Positions 16,882-26,311 of a DNA stretch of 64,000 nucleotides are shown here, piece by piece. The translations under genes were made by a program, and so were the position numbers. The stretch lies in assembly GCF_900099895.1 (NCBI RefSeq), contig NZ_FNDY01000006.1, positions 171,601-235,600 on the forward strand, in the 5' to 3' direction. Source of the DNA: Paenibacillus naphthalenovorans (lineage in GTDB: Bacteria; Bacillota; Bacilli; Paenibacillales; NBRC-103111). Each line of letters begins with the position of its first letter. Position 1 is the stretch's first letter. The notes below the pieces were generated by a model that was not told where the DNA came from, made no database searches, and was given only the letters and a program-made list of their open reading frames with translations.

Positions 16882-18051
16882 ATGAACCTCGTCTTGGATT
16901 CCTTTGAATTTGGTCTGCATACGCAAATTTACTACGGAGTAAACAAAATTAACGAACTGCCGACGATTATCCGTAAGTACAACTACAAAAAAGTATTGAT
17001 TTGTACGGATAAAGGGATCGTGCAATCCGGTAATTTGAAGCGTGTGGAAAGCCTGCTCAGCAGTGCGGGAATTGAATTCTTCACTTTCACGGAGGTAGAA
17101 CCGGACCCTACCATCGAGATTGTGCAGCATGTGAAAAACCTGTATATCGAGAACGGATGCGATGCACTCATCGGTATGGGTGGAGGCAGTTCTATCGACA
17201 CGGCCAAAGGGGTATCCATTGCCGTCGTGAATGCCGGAGACCTGACTCAATATGAAGGAAAAGACAAAATTCCGAACAAGGGCCCTGAGATCATCACCAT
17301 ACCGACGACGGCAGGCACCGGATCGGAGGTGACCCATGCTACCGTACTAAAAGATAACAAACGCCATTATAAAATGGGGATTCTAAGTCAACACCTGCAT
17401 GCCAAAGCGGCTATTCTCGACCCTCAATTACTGACCACCGTGCCACGAGGGGTGGCGGCGATCACAGGCATGGACGCGTTAAGCCATGCGATCGAATCGT
17501 ATACTTCCAATCAGACGCAGCCGATTACCGAAGCGTTCGGATTGTATGCGATCCGGTTAATCGGACGGCATCTGCGCCCATTCGTGGCACGCAGGGCGGA
17601 CCTGAACGCCGCATCGCATATGATGCTCGCATCTACGATCGCCGGTGCGGCGTTCATTTGGGGACGAATCGCAGCGGTTCATGCCATCTCGCATCCGCTC
17701 GGAGGACGTTTGGGCGTTGCGCACGGCCTTGCCAATTCACTGCTGCTTCCCGTCGTCATGAGATACAACGTAAGCACCAACTATGAGAAGTTCAGAGATA
17801 TTGCGGTCGCGCTTGGCGAGAATGTGGAAGGCTTAAGCTTGCGCGAGGCTGCCGAACGTTCCATTACTGCGGTGGAACAGTTGATTCACGATTTGGAAAT
17901 CCCTACGACGTTAACCGCTTTGGGTCTGCATCCATCCGATGACGAGCTGGATGTAATCGCGAAAGAAGCCTTTGAATCCGGGATGACGAGTGCCAATCCG
18001 AAGGATTGCACAACGGCGGACTTACGGAGAATGATCGAAAAAATCAGATAA
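16882..18051 (+). CDS. Iron-containing alcohol dehydrogenase
   Basis: A group III (Fe/Zn-type) NAD(P)-dependent alcohol dehydrogenase of 389 residues. The N-terminal dinucleotide domain has IGMGGGSSIDTAKG and IPTTAGTGSEVTH. The metal ligands are visible in AILDPQL (Asp), GMDALSHAIESYTS (His), AVHAISHPLGG (His) and LGVAHGLANSLLLPVV (His). It would oxidise a primary alcohol or hydroxy acid to the aldehyde. It is first in the enzyme operon behind operator B, 12 bp before the aldehyde dehydrogenase gene that would take its product. Confidence 0.92.
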   Translation: MNLVLDSFEFGLHTQIYYGVNKINELPTIIRKYNYKKVLICTDKGIVQSGNLKRVESLLSSAGIEFFTFTEVEPDPTIEIVQHVKNLYIENGCDALIGMGGGSSIDTAKGVSIAVVNAGDLTQYEGKDKIPNKGPEIITIPTTAGTGSEVTHATVLKDNKRHYKMGILSQHLHAKAAILDPQLLTTVPRGVAAITGMDALSHAIESYTSNQTQPITEAFGLYAIRLIGRHLRPFVARRADLNAASHMMLASTIAGAAFIWGRIAAVHAISHPLGGRLGVAHGLANSLLLPVVMRYNVSTNYEKFRDIAVALGENVEGLSLREAAERSITAVEQLIHDLEIPTTLTALGLHPSDDELDVIAKEAFESGMTSANPKDCTTADLRRMIEKIR

Positions 18052-18063
18052 GGGGAATCCACA

Positions 18064-19527
18064 ATGGGAAACGCACAGCAAACCGCTATCCAGGTGAACA
18101 ATTATATCGGTGGACGTTGGGTTGCATCCGAATCCGGAGAAATCATCCAGAGAGAAAACCCGGCAAATACCAGTGAGATCGTAGCTGTTGTAACCAATGC
18201 TACGAAAGAAGAAACGATTCAGGCTGTGGAGTCTGCTCACGAGGCCTTTCAAACCTGGTCTAAAGTGCCTGCCGTCAAACGTGCCGAGAAGATCTACAAC
18301 GTTATTGATGTCCTGGAGAGAAGAAGGCAGGAAGTGGCTGAACTGCTCACCCGAGAAATGGGGAAGCCGATCAAGGAAGCCCACGGTGAAATTACGAAAG
18401 CGATCAACGAGGCGCGCTACTCCGCCGGAGAAGCGCTTCGATTGACGGGAGAAACGCTTCCAAGCGAGCGTGCGGGGATTCATGTCAGGACGATCCGTGT
18501 CCCCAAAGGGGTGATTGCCGCCATTTCTCCCTGGAATTTCCCGCTGGTGACTCCGCTTCGTAAAATCGTTCCGGCGCTGGCCGCCGGGAACACCGTTGTA
18601 TTTAAGCCAGCAACGGTGACGGCGGCGATGGGCGCGAAAATCATTGAATTGTTCGAAGAAGCGGGGCTTCCGGCAGGCGTGCTGAACCTGATTGTCGGTT
18701 CGGGCCGAAGCGTGGGAAATACGCTCGTCTCGCATCCGCTGGTCAAAGGCGTAACCTTCACCGGCTCAACGGCCGTCGGGTCCGGTATATATAAACTGGC
18801 GGCGGAACGTCTGATCGAAGTGCAGCTGGAGATGGGCGGTAAAAATGCCGGCATTATTTATGACTATCCGGATGTGAACGGAGCCGTCGATCAGATCTTG
18901 GCCGCAGCCTTCGCGGCGAGCGGACAGCGATGCACCTCGATCAGCCGGATTGTCGTACAAAGATCGAGAGTCGAAGAGGTCACCCGGGCTTTGACGGAAA
19001 AGCTGGCCCAATACGTCATAGGTGACGGGATGTCGGACAAAGTGAACATGGGCCCGCTGGTCAGTCAAGACCAATTGGATACGGTGGAGCAATATGTGCG
19101 CATCGGGCTAGAGGAGGGCGCCGTTTTGGCGGCCGGGGGGAAAAGGCCGTCGGGGGTGAACGGAGGCTATTATTATGAGCCGACGGTATTTACGAATGCA
19201 GCGCCGGACATGAGAATTGCCCGGGAAGAAATCTTTGGTCCTGTCCTTGTCGTGATACCGGTGGACAGCTTTGATGAAGCCGTTCAAGTGGCCAATAACA
19301 GTGAATACGGTCTGGCTGTGTCCTGCTTTACGCATCATATGCCGTATGCGGAACAGGCCGTGGAAGAAATCGAGACCGGCATGATCCATATCAACAATGG
19401 AACGATCAGCGAATCTCACGTTCCCTTCGGGGGGCTGAAGCATTCCGCCGTCGGCCCGTATTCCATCGGTTCGACAGGCAAGGATTTCTTGACCGCACTT
19501 AAAGTCGTATATTCAAGCTCGAAATAA
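18064..19527 (+). CDS. NAD(P)-dependent aldehyde dehydrogenase
   Basis: Oxidises an aldehyde or semialdehyde to the acid. The 487-residue chain has the standard ALDH landmarks: AISPWNFPLVTPLRKIVPAL, NTVVFKPATVT, FTGSTAVGSGIYK (nucleotide loop), LEMGGKNAGIIYD (catalytic base Glu), ASGQRCTSISR (nucleophilic Cys at ~286) and EEIFGPVLVV. It lacks features of CoA-acylating ALDHs, so a free acid is the expected product, which fits the CoA-transferase further down. Closest in style to ketoglutarate- and succinate-semialdehyde dehydrogenases. GGGGAA lies before the ATG. Confidence 0.92.
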   Translation: MGNAQQTAIQVNNYIGGRWVASESGEIIQRENPANTSEIVAVVTNATKEETIQAVESAHEAFQTWSKVPAVKRAEKIYNVIDVLERRRQEVAELLTREMGKPIKEAHGEITKAINEARYSAGEALRLTGETLPSERAGIHVRTIRVPKGVIAAISPWNFPLVTPLRKIVPALAAGNTVVFKPATVTAAMGAKIIELFEEAGLPAGVLNLIVGSGRSVGNTLVSHPLVKGVTFTGSTAVGSGIYKLAAERLIEVQLEMGGKNAGIIYDYPDVNGAVDQILAAAFAASGQRCTSISRIVVQRSRVEEVTRALTEKLAQYVIGDGMSDKVNMGPLVSQDQLDTVEQYVRIGLEEGAVLAAGGKRPSGVNGGYYYEPTVFTNAAPDMRIAREEIFGPVLVVIPVDSFDEAVQVANNSEYGLAVSCFTHHMPYAEQAVEEIETGMIHINNGTISESHVPFGGLKHSAVGPYSIGSTGKDFLTALKVVYSSSK

Positions 19528-19579
19528 AGCGGATGACGCCGTGTGCCAATTTACTATGATATTTTGGGAGAGTTGACCA

Positions 19580-20725
19580 ATGGGCTACGAATTGACAGCA
19601 GAGCAGTTGGAATGGCAGGCGGTTGCGCGGGAATTCGCCTCGCGCAAGCTGACGCCGGCCAAGCATTGGCTGGAGGGCGAGGATTTCTGGAAAAACGCGG
19701 AGATGCTCTCCGAGCATGGATTTCTCGGCATTACGCTGCCTGAAGAATACGGCGGGATGAATCTGGATTTATTCAGTGCGATGCTGATTATCGAGGAGCT
19801 GTGCAAAGTATGTCCGACCAGCGGACGGATGGTGTATCATACGGGTCCGGGCATCGCCAATTTTATAAATCATCTGGGGACTCCGGAGCAGAAGAGTAAA
19901 TATTTGCCCAAAATTGCGGCGGGTAAATATTACGTCGCTTTGGGCATGAGTGAGCCGGATGCGGGGAGTGCGGCTACCGATCTGAAAACGACGGCTGTGG
20001 AAAGCGGCGATTATTACAAGCTGAACGGCTCGAAAATCTTTGTCAGCGAAGGGCATCTTGCGGATGCGTTTGTCGTGTACGCCCGATTCGGCAATTCGGG
20101 CAAACCGTCCGATATCGGGGCCATCCTGGTGGAACGCGGAACGCCGGGCTTTTCGGTCGGAGTAGCCGAGGAAAATATGAGCGGCGAATACCAGACCGCG
20201 CTTTATTTTGATGAAGCGCTTGTTCCGAAAGAAAATGTACTGGTGACCAAAAATGCATTTAAAGCCTTAATGGGCGTGTATAACGGAGTGCGTCTCGGCT
20301 ATGCGGCCCAAACGCTGGGCATTGCGCAAGCGGCCTTCGATCGTACCTGCCAGTACGTGAAAGAGCGCAGGCAGTTTGGAAAGGAGATCTGTGAGTTTCA
20401 GGGTGTGCAGTGGATGATTGCCGACATGTATCTGCAGCTGGAAGCTGCCCGGACTCTGCTTTATAAGGCGGCCGCCGAGGTGCTCGACAGTGCAATCGAT
20501 AAGACGTCCGTGAGTATAGCCAAGGTTTATGTTGCGGAAGCCGCGAAAAAAATTACGGACGATTGCCTGCAGCTTCATGGAGGATACGGCTTTTCACGAG
20601 AATACCCGCTGGAGTGGTACTACCGCTGTGTCCGTGCGGCCTCGATTGCGGGCGGTACGGTGCAGGTTCACAAGACGATGCTGGCCGCAGCCGTACTCCA
20701 AAGAAAATTCGATCAGCGGAAGTAA
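19580..20725 (+). CDS. Acyl-CoA dehydrogenase-family flavoprotein with atypical active site
   Basis: A 381-residue three-domain ACAD: alpha-helical N-domain with LPEEYGGMNLDL, beta-domain with ALGMSEPDAGSAATDLKTTA and GSKIFVSEGHLAD (FAD contacts), and C-domain with AQTLGIAQAAFDRTCQYVKE, RRQFGKEICEFQGVQWMIAD and LQLHGGYGFSREYPLEWYYR. The family removes two hydrogens from acyl-CoA and passes electrons to ETF. The catalytic Glu of the usual Y-E-G-T segment is replaced: the aligned stretch reads SIAGGTVQVHK, so Gly358 takes its place. The alternative Glu of isovaleryl-CoA dehydrogenases is Val237 here. It may use another base, act on an unusual substrate or run as a reductase. Confidence 0.9.
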   Translation: MGYELTAEQLEWQAVAREFASRKLTPAKHWLEGEDFWKNAEMLSEHGFLGITLPEEYGGMNLDLFSAMLIIEELCKVCPTSGRMVYHTGPGIANFINHLGTPEQKSKYLPKIAAGKYYVALGMSEPDAGSAATDLKTTAVESGDYYKLNGSKIFVSEGHLADAFVVYARFGNSGKPSDIGAILVERGTPGFSVGVAEENMSGEYQTALYFDEALVPKENVLVTKNAFKALMGVYNGVRLGYAAQTLGIAQAAFDRTCQYVKERRQFGKEICEFQGVQWMIADMYLQLEAARTLLYKAAAEVLDSAIDKTSVSIAKVYVAEAAKKITDDCLQLHGGYGFSREYPLEWYYRCVRAASIAGGTVQVHKTMLAAAVLQRKFDQRK

Positions 20726-20756
20726 AAGACAATCTCACAGGGAGATGAGAAGAAGG

Positions 20757-21392
20757 ATGATTGATCAAAGCGCGGCTGCGTTAACCGAACAATTGGCACA
20801 GTTCGATGCGGCGATTGTTTCCGATTGCCTGACGGGCAATGAACACGCCATGACGGCGAATATCAAGCCGCTGGACCGCCGCTTCAAGCTTTGCGGGCCT
20901 GCACTGACGGTCAAGTGCCACCCCGGAGATAACCTGATGCTGCACCTGGCCGTGGCCAGCGCCAAACCGGGGGATGTGCTGGTCGCGACAACGAATCAGC
21001 ACTATGAAGCGGGCTATTGGGGAGAAATTCTCACCATTGCAGCTATGGAACGCAATATTAAGGGGCTCGTGATCGACGGCAGCGTCCGGGACATTGAACA
21101 AATCATCGATTTTGGATTCCCGGTATTCACGCACTCGGTATCGATCAAAAAAGCGGAGAAAAAAAATACCGGCAGGCTAAATGCTCCGATCGTTGCGGGA
21201 GGTACGGTCGTCCATCCGGGAGATATTATTCTTGCCGATGCCAGCGGCGTAGCCGTGGTTCCTTCCAACCGGCTGGAAGAGATCGTGCGGGCGGCTCAAG
21301 AGAAGGTCGAGTTTGAAAAAACGGTCATCGAACAATTGAAGCAGGGAAAGCTCACGGCTGACTTATTTGACCTGCGCAAGTATGAAATCTAG
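20757..21392 (+). CDS. RraA/HMG-aldolase-family protein
   Basis: A 211-residue protein of the RraA fold. In catabolic clusters such proteins act as 4-hydroxy-4-methyl-2-oxoglutarate/4-carboxy-4-hydroxy-2-oxoadipate aldolases, often with oxaloacetate decarboxylase activity. The key region is HYEAGYWGEILTIAAMERN followed by KGLVIDGSVRDIEQI: the G-x-W-G-E and D-G-x-V-R-D motifs place the Mg ligand Asp and the pyruvate-binding Arg. The position inside an enzyme operon argues for an enzyme rather than the RNase E regulator RraA, since Bacillales lack that partner. The frame is open from 20529, but ATG 20757 is the family start; ATG 20745 is possible. Confidence 0.87.
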   Translation: MIDQSAAALTEQLAQFDAAIVSDCLTGNEHAMTANIKPLDRRFKLCGPALTVKCHPGDNLMLHLAVASAKPGDVLVATTNQHYEAGYWGEILTIAAMERNIKGLVIDGSVRDIEQIIDFGFPVFTHSVSIKKAEKKNTGRLNAPIVAGGTVVHPGDIILADASGVAVVPSNRLEEIVRAAQEKVEFEKTVIEQLKQGKLTADLFDLRKYEI

Positions 21393-21415
21393 CAAGAAAG
21401 GAGGGGGAAGAGACA

Positions 21416-22978
21416 ATGTCTGCATACCAGAGAAGCGTAACGACTCGCTCCAAGGTCATGACGGCGGAAGAAGCCGTAGCGAACATTCCCGATGATTCGA
21501 CGATTACTATCGGGGGCCTGATTTCGATTCTATGCCCGGAAAAAGTCATCTCGGCTCTGGGCCATCGGTTCGATAGCTGCGGCAGTCCTTCCAACCTGAC
21601 GGTCATTTCCCCGGTTCGTGTCGGATGGGATAAAGAACGAACGACGGGACTGGATCATCTGGCAAAGCCCGGCATGCTGAAAAGGCTGATCAGCGGAAGC
21701 TTTAATGTCAAGGAAAGCCCCAGGATTACGGAAATGATCCGCAGCAATCAAATTGAAGCGTACAGCTTCTCAATGGGAACGTTATTCCATCTCATCCGGA
21801 GCATGGCCGGCGGCAATAAAGGCATGTTCACGCAGGTCGGACTGCAAACGTATGTGGATCCCCGGATTGAAGGGGGAAGGCTGAACGAAAGAACGACGGA
21901 GAGTCTGAATGAGGTTATCGAGGTGGCTGGAGAAGAATATCTTTATTACCGTCCGCTGCCTGTCCATGCTGCAATCATCCGCGGAACGACGGCCGATGAG
22001 GACGGCAACGTCTCCCTGGAGCATGAACCGGTGACGCTGGCCGGCTTAGAGATGGCGATGGCTGCCAAGGCTAACGGGGGATACGTTATTGTTCAAGCCA
22101 AGAGGCTTGCCGCCAAAGGTTCGATGCATCCGCGTTCCATCGCCGTTCCGGGTATTTTAGTCGATGCCGTCGTGATTGATCCTGAGCAAAAGCAAAGTCT
22201 GCTCGAATATCATCATCCGAGCTGGACGGGAGAGATCAAGGCCCCGATCGATGACATAGCCGAGCCGCTTCCCCTGGACACCAGAAAGATTATACTGCGC
22301 AGGGCTGCGGAAGAATTGGCCCCGGGCTCCGTCGTCAATCTGGGGGTCGGTATTCCGGTTTCCTTGCCGCAGTTATTAATCGAAGAGCATTTTTTCGATC
22401 AGGTTACGTTTTCTCTGGAGCACGGCGCCGTCGGCGGGATTCCGATGGGGGAGGAAGTGTTCGGAGCACATATCAATCCGACGGCCATTCTCACTTCTCC
22501 GCAAGCCTTTGACTATTACCATAGCGGAAGCTTGTCGGCCAGTCTGCTTGGCTTTGCGCAAATTGACGGAGCCGGCAATGTCAACGTCAGCAAGTTTAAC
22601 GGCATTTTTCGCGGTTCGGGCGGCTTTATCGATATCGTTCACCGTACAAAGAAAATCTTGTTTTGCGGCACGCTGACGAGCGGAGGACTCGAAGTCCGAA
22701 TTCGCGACGGGAAGCTGGCTGTTGTGAAGGAAGGACGGCATAAGAAGTTTATCCCGCAGGTAGAGCATTTGACATTCAATGCCGATGCCGCCAGACAAAA
22801 AGGGCAGGCACCTTTATACATTACAGAGAGAGCCGTATTCCGGTTGGGTGAAGAAGGCCTGGTTCTCGCCGAATACGCTCCGGGAATCGATATAGAGAAG
22901 GAAATTTTGCCTTATATCGATTTCCCGGTGACCATTGATCCGGCAGTCAGGCCGATGTCTTCCCATATTTTTGAGTAA
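21416..22978 (+). CDS. Family I acyl-CoA:carboxylate CoA-transferase (YdiF/propionate CoA-transferase type)
   Basis: Moves CoA from acetyl-CoA or another donor to a carboxylic acid. The 520-residue chain fuses the two halves that are separate subunits in other family I enzymes: N-half with STITIGGLISILCPEKVISAL and DEDGNVSLEHEP, C-half starting near 285 with NLGVGIPVSLPQLL and the active-site segment FSLEHGAVGGIPMG, in which Glu335 would form the glutamyl-CoA thioester. It fits the step after aldehyde oxidation: activation of the free acid. A strong AGGAGGGGG precedes the ATG, 23 bp after the aldolase gene. Confidence 0.9.
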   Translation: MSAYQRSVTTRSKVMTAEEAVANIPDDSTITIGGLISILCPEKVISALGHRFDSCGSPSNLTVISPVRVGWDKERTTGLDHLAKPGMLKRLISGSFNVKESPRITEMIRSNQIEAYSFSMGTLFHLIRSMAGGNKGMFTQVGLQTYVDPRIEGGRLNERTTESLNEVIEVAGEEYLYYRPLPVHAAIIRGTTADEDGNVSLEHEPVTLAGLEMAMAAKANGGYVIVQAKRLAAKGSMHPRSIAVPGILVDAVVIDPEQKQSLLEYHHPSWTGEIKAPIDDIAEPLPLDTRKIILRRAAEELAPGSVVNLGVGIPVSLPQLLIEEHFFDQVTFSLEHGAVGGIPMGEEVFGAHINPTAILTSPQAFDYYHSGSLSASLLGFAQIDGAGNVNVSKFNGIFRGSGGFIDIVHRTKKILFCGTLTSGGLEVRIRDGKLAVVKEGRHKKFIPQVEHLTFNADAARQKGQAPLYITERAVFRLGEEGLVLAEYAPGIDIEKEILPYIDFPVTIDPAVRPMSSHIFE

Positions 22979-22990
22979 GGAGACCAAATC

Positions 22991-24730
22991 ATGTCCAAAC
23001 AAAGGATTGCTAAAGAAATTGATGCGGATGTCCTTGTGGTCGGAGGCGGCGGGGCGGCAGCCCGTGCGGCGCTTTCGGCCAAACAGGCTGGGGCCGATGT
23101 CAGGATGGCGGTCAAATCCCAATGGTTAAAAAGCGGATCAACGGCTACGGCTTTCTCTGAATTGCTTTCCATCGCAGCGGCGATCGGTCACGGGGATGAG
23201 CGGGACCATCCGGAAATTCATTATTCCGATACGATGGAATCCGGGGAAGGCTTCATTGATCCCGAACTGGTGTGGGGATTAGCGCATGAAGTGCCGGACC
23301 GGATTTATGACCTGATCGATCTGGGACTGGAGTTTGATAAACAGCCGAACGGGAAATTGGTTCAAGGCATGAGCGACTATGCAACGTATCCCAGAACCTG
23401 CCGGGTAAACGGAGTCACCGCAAGACACATTCTTGCCATTTTGGCAAAAAGGCTAAAAGCGCTCGATGTGCCCGTGGATGAGGATATGATGATCTTTGAC
23501 ATATTGACTGACGCCGATAAAAAGGTGACCGGGGCCTTGGGCTGGCATCGGCAGACGCAGGAAATCGTGCTTTACCGGACACCGGCCGTCATCTTTGCTT
23601 GCGGGGGTTCCCATGGTATTTATAAATATGGCGTAGGTACCCCGGATATGACAGGCGACGGTTATGCCATGGCCTATCAGTTGGGGCTTCCCTTGATCAA
23701 TATGGAGTTTGTGCAGATCGGACCGGCTTCCTTGTTTCCGTCCATTACGCTTCTCTCCGGCCCGGTCTGGAAAACGAATCCCGAGCTTACGAACGGGAAG
23801 GGGGAATCGATTTTTAAGGATATCCTTCCGGAAGGCGTAACGGTTGAAGAGGTATATAAGGAAAAAGTGTTTCCGTTCTCCGTATCCAACGTTTCATTCT
23901 ATCTGGATACCTCGATTCAGCGGGAGTCAGAAAACCATCCGACCCCCCGAGGCGGGGTGTGGTATAAAAAAAGACCGGGGACCGATGATTTGATCGAGTC
24001 GAAAATGCCCAAAACCAAACGCGTGCTGAAAAGCAAGGGGACGGATCTGGACAAGGATGCATTCGAGATCGGACTGATTTCCCAGTGCAACAACGGGGGA
24101 GTCCAGATTTTGAATATGAACGGCGAGACGGCTATTGCGGGACTGTACGTTGCCGGCGAGACGGCGGGCGGACTGCGTGGACCGGACCGGCCGGGAGGCA
24201 ACTCCCTGGCGGAAGGGCAGGTATTCGGCCACCGGACGGGTACGGCTTCTGCGCAATATGCAAAGCGCCAAACCACGAAGCCGGATCCGCAGCTTCAAGC
24301 GGCAGATCGGATGGACAGCTATCGGGCATGGCTTCGGAAGAGCGTTCATGGAACGAAAAGCATAGAGAAAGCCGCCGATTCGGTGAGAGACATGATGCAC
24401 CGAAATTGTCTGGTGATCCGAAGCGAGCAGAGGCTTTCGGAAGCCTGGGATTTTTTATGCGGCCTGGAGACGGACCTGATGAGCGGTAAGTATCATATCG
24501 ATGACAGTCTGTTCGCCAAGGCGAAGGAATTGCATCATATGATCATCACGGCAAAAATCATCGTCCTTTCCGCCAGAGAACGAAAGGAAAGCCGAAGCTG
24601 TCATTACAGAGAAGATTTTCCCGAGAAAAACGATCGCGATTGGAAGAAAAGCATCCGGGTTCAATGCAGCGAGGGAAAGATGACAACGGATTATTATGTA
24701 TGGCCGACCCGGAGAATATTGCAGGGGTGA
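22991..24730 (+). CDS. FAD-dependent oxidoreductase, fumarate reductase/succinate dehydrogenase flavoprotein-like
   Basis: A 579-residue flavoprotein with the dinucleotide motif DVLVVGGGGAAARAALSAK at residues ~12-32, a histidine-containing FAD attachment/active-site area (KSGSTATAFSELLSIAAAIG), a second FAD part AIAGLYVAGETAGGLRGPDRPGGNSLAEGQVFG, and a C-terminal helical domain ending with SCHYREDFPEKNDRDW, seen in SdhA/FrdA/AprA relatives. No iron-sulphur or membrane partner is adjacent, so it may pair with a distant subunit, with ETF, or use a diffusible acceptor. It probably adds or removes a double bond next to a carboxylate; the substrate is unknown. Confidence 0.85.
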   Translation: MSKQRIAKEIDADVLVVGGGGAAARAALSAKQAGADVRMAVKSQWLKSGSTATAFSELLSIAAAIGHGDERDHPEIHYSDTMESGEGFIDPELVWGLAHEVPDRIYDLIDLGLEFDKQPNGKLVQGMSDYATYPRTCRVNGVTARHILAILAKRLKALDVPVDEDMMIFDILTDADKKVTGALGWHRQTQEIVLYRTPAVIFACGGSHGIYKYGVGTPDMTGDGYAMAYQLGLPLINMEFVQIGPASLFPSITLLSGPVWKTNPELTNGKGESIFKDILPEGVTVEEVYKEKVFPFSVSNVSFYLDTSIQRESENHPTPRGGVWYKKRPGTDDLIESKMPKTKRVLKSKGTDLDKDAFEIGLISQCNNGGVQILNMNGETAIAGLYVAGETAGGLRGPDRPGGNSLAEGQVFGHRTGTASAQYAKRQTTKPDPQLQAADRMDSYRAWLRKSVHGTKSIEKAADSVRDMMHRNCLVIRSEQRLSEAWDFLCGLETDLMSGKYHIDDSLFAKAKELHHMIITAKIIVLSARERKESRSCHYREDFPEKNDRDWKKSIRVQCSEGKMTTDYYVWPTRRILQG

Positions 24731-24737
24731 TGATCCC

Positions 24738-25508
24738 ATGTACGTCCAAATCAAATCGGTGGCTGACGGGATTGCCCGCATTTCACTTTCCAATCCCAAA
24801 ATGAATGTATTGTCCAATCAGGTGAAGAGAGAGCTTAAAGATGTGTTTTCGCGAGTGTCCCAGGATTCCAACGTTCGTGTGATCGTGTTTGCAGCGGAAG
24901 GCCCGCATTTTTGCTGTGGAGCCGACATGAAGGAATTTCCGGAGCGGATTGAAAACAAGGCGTCCGGTAAAGCGTGGGATGAGGGCCATCTGATGCTGCG
25001 TTCGATTCTAAACGCCCCGCAGCCGACCATCGCTTGCATTCAAGGAAATGCCCTGGGGGGAGGCGCTGAGCTTGCCGTGGCCTTCGATTTCAGGATTTTT
25101 GCGGAAAACGCCCAATTCGGATTTCCCGAAGTCACCAGAGGCGTATTTCCGGGAAATGGCGGGCTGGAACGAATGATCGACATTGCGGGTTCCGGCCATG
25201 CCATGAAGCTGATGGTTACCGGCAGCGTGATTCAGGCTGCGGAAGCCAAAAGCATGGGAATGGCTACGGAAATCGTGCCTGCGGAGCGTCTGGCCGAAGC
25301 GGTTGAAGAGCTTGCCCAACGGCTTGCTTCCCTTCCTGCCGCCGCGGTACAGGCGGCCAAACGGGCGGTAAATCGGTACCTCGGCTCAAAGCATGATTTC
25401 GATGCGTTCGGACGCGGGCTTTTTCAGCAAGTTCATGAAACCGATGATGTGAGAGAAGGCGTCAACGCCTTTTTTGAAAAACGCAAGCCTGTATTTAAGC
25501 ATCGTTAA
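24738..25508 (+). CDS. Enoyl-CoA hydratase/isomerase-family protein
   Basis: A 256-residue crotonase-fold enzyme that adds water across a 2-enoyl-CoA or shifts its double bond. The oxyanion hole motifs are present (FCCGADMKEF and GNALGGGAELAVAFDFR). Both catalytic Glu of hydratases appear conserved, in GGGAELA and in FPEVTRGVFPGNGG. The frame extends to 24696 inside the upstream gene, but ATG 24738 with GGGG upstream gives the family N-terminus. It would take the product of the dehydrogenase in the same operon. Confidence 0.9.
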   Translation: MYVQIKSVADGIARISLSNPKMNVLSNQVKRELKDVFSRVSQDSNVRVIVFAAEGPHFCCGADMKEFPERIENKASGKAWDEGHLMLRSILNAPQPTIACIQGNALGGGAELAVAFDFRIFAENAQFGFPEVTRGVFPGNGGLERMIDIAGSGHAMKLMVTGSVIQAAEAKSMGMATEIVPAERLAEAVEELAQRLASLPAAAVQAAKRAVNRYLGSKHDFDAFGRGLFQQVHETDDVREGVNAFFEKRKPVFKHR

Positions 25509-25537
25509 TAAGAAAGCAAGCACGGGGAGGGATCGGC

Positions 25538-26296
25538 TTGAATATATGGGTATGTTTGAAACAAACCTTCGATACGGAAGAGAAAATCAGGCTGGAAAAC
25601 GGGAATATCGTGGAAGATCAGGCGAATTGGATTATTAATCCATATGATGAATATGCGGTGGAGGAAGCGGTAAGGCTGCGCGAACAATTCGGAGGAGAGG
25701 TAACCGTGGTCACGATCGGTCCGGAGCGTGTGGAAACCGCCCTTCGGTATGCTTTGGCCATGGGAGCCGACAAGGCCGTGAGGATCAGCGGAGCGGAAGG
25801 CGACGAATATGTCATCTCCAAGACGCTGGCCCATTACTTAAAGGATAAGGACATCGATATCATTCTGACCGGAAATCAATCGATCGATAACGGGGCGGGA
25901 CAAGTAGGGGTTCGCCTGGCGGAAGAACTCATGCTCCCTCATGTCACATCCGTGATTCAATTGGCGGTGGAATCGGACCGGGTTCACATCGAGAGAGATG
26001 TAGAGGGCGACGTATATAAAATCGAAAGCAAGCTTCCCATACTGATCACCTGTCAGCAGGGTCTTAACGAACCGCGATACCCGTCACTGCCCAATATTAT
26101 GAAGGCGAAGAAAAAGCCGATCGAGACGATCCGCTTCGAGGAGCTTGGCGTATTGGACAGCACCCCAAAGACGGAAACAGTGAGCCGTTACCTGCCTCCC
26201 AAAAGGCAGGCATGCCGGTTCATCGATCATCAGGATTCAAATGGCGCAGCTCATGCTTTGGTGAACATCCTGTTTGAAAAAACATCCATCTTTTAG
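25538..26296 (+). CDS. etfB: Electron transfer flavoprotein beta subunit
   Basis: Half of the soluble electron carrier (FAD/AMP heterodimer) that accepts electrons from acyl-CoA dehydrogenases. The 252-residue chain has family stretches WVCLKQTFDTEEKIRL, NPYDEYAVEEAVRLRE, VTVVTIGPERVETALRYALA, DIILTGNQSIDNGAGQVGVRLAEEL and ITCQQGLNEPRYPSLPNIM. Translation starts at TTG 25538, 7 bases after GGGGAGG. It is followed by etfA after 15 bp. Confidence 0.94.
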   Translation: MNIWVCLKQTFDTEEKIRLENGNIVEDQANWIINPYDEYAVEEAVRLREQFGGEVTVVTIGPERVETALRYALAMGADKAVRISGAEGDEYVISKTLAHYLKDKDIDIILTGNQSIDNGAGQVGVRLAEELMLPHVTSVIQLAVESDRVHIERDVEGDVYKIESKLPILITCQQGLNEPRYPSLPNIMKAKKKPIETIRFEELGVLDSTPKTETVSRYLPPKRQACRFIDHQDSNGAAHALVNILFEKTSIF

Positions 26297-26311
26297 AGAG
26301 GAAGAAGAGCG

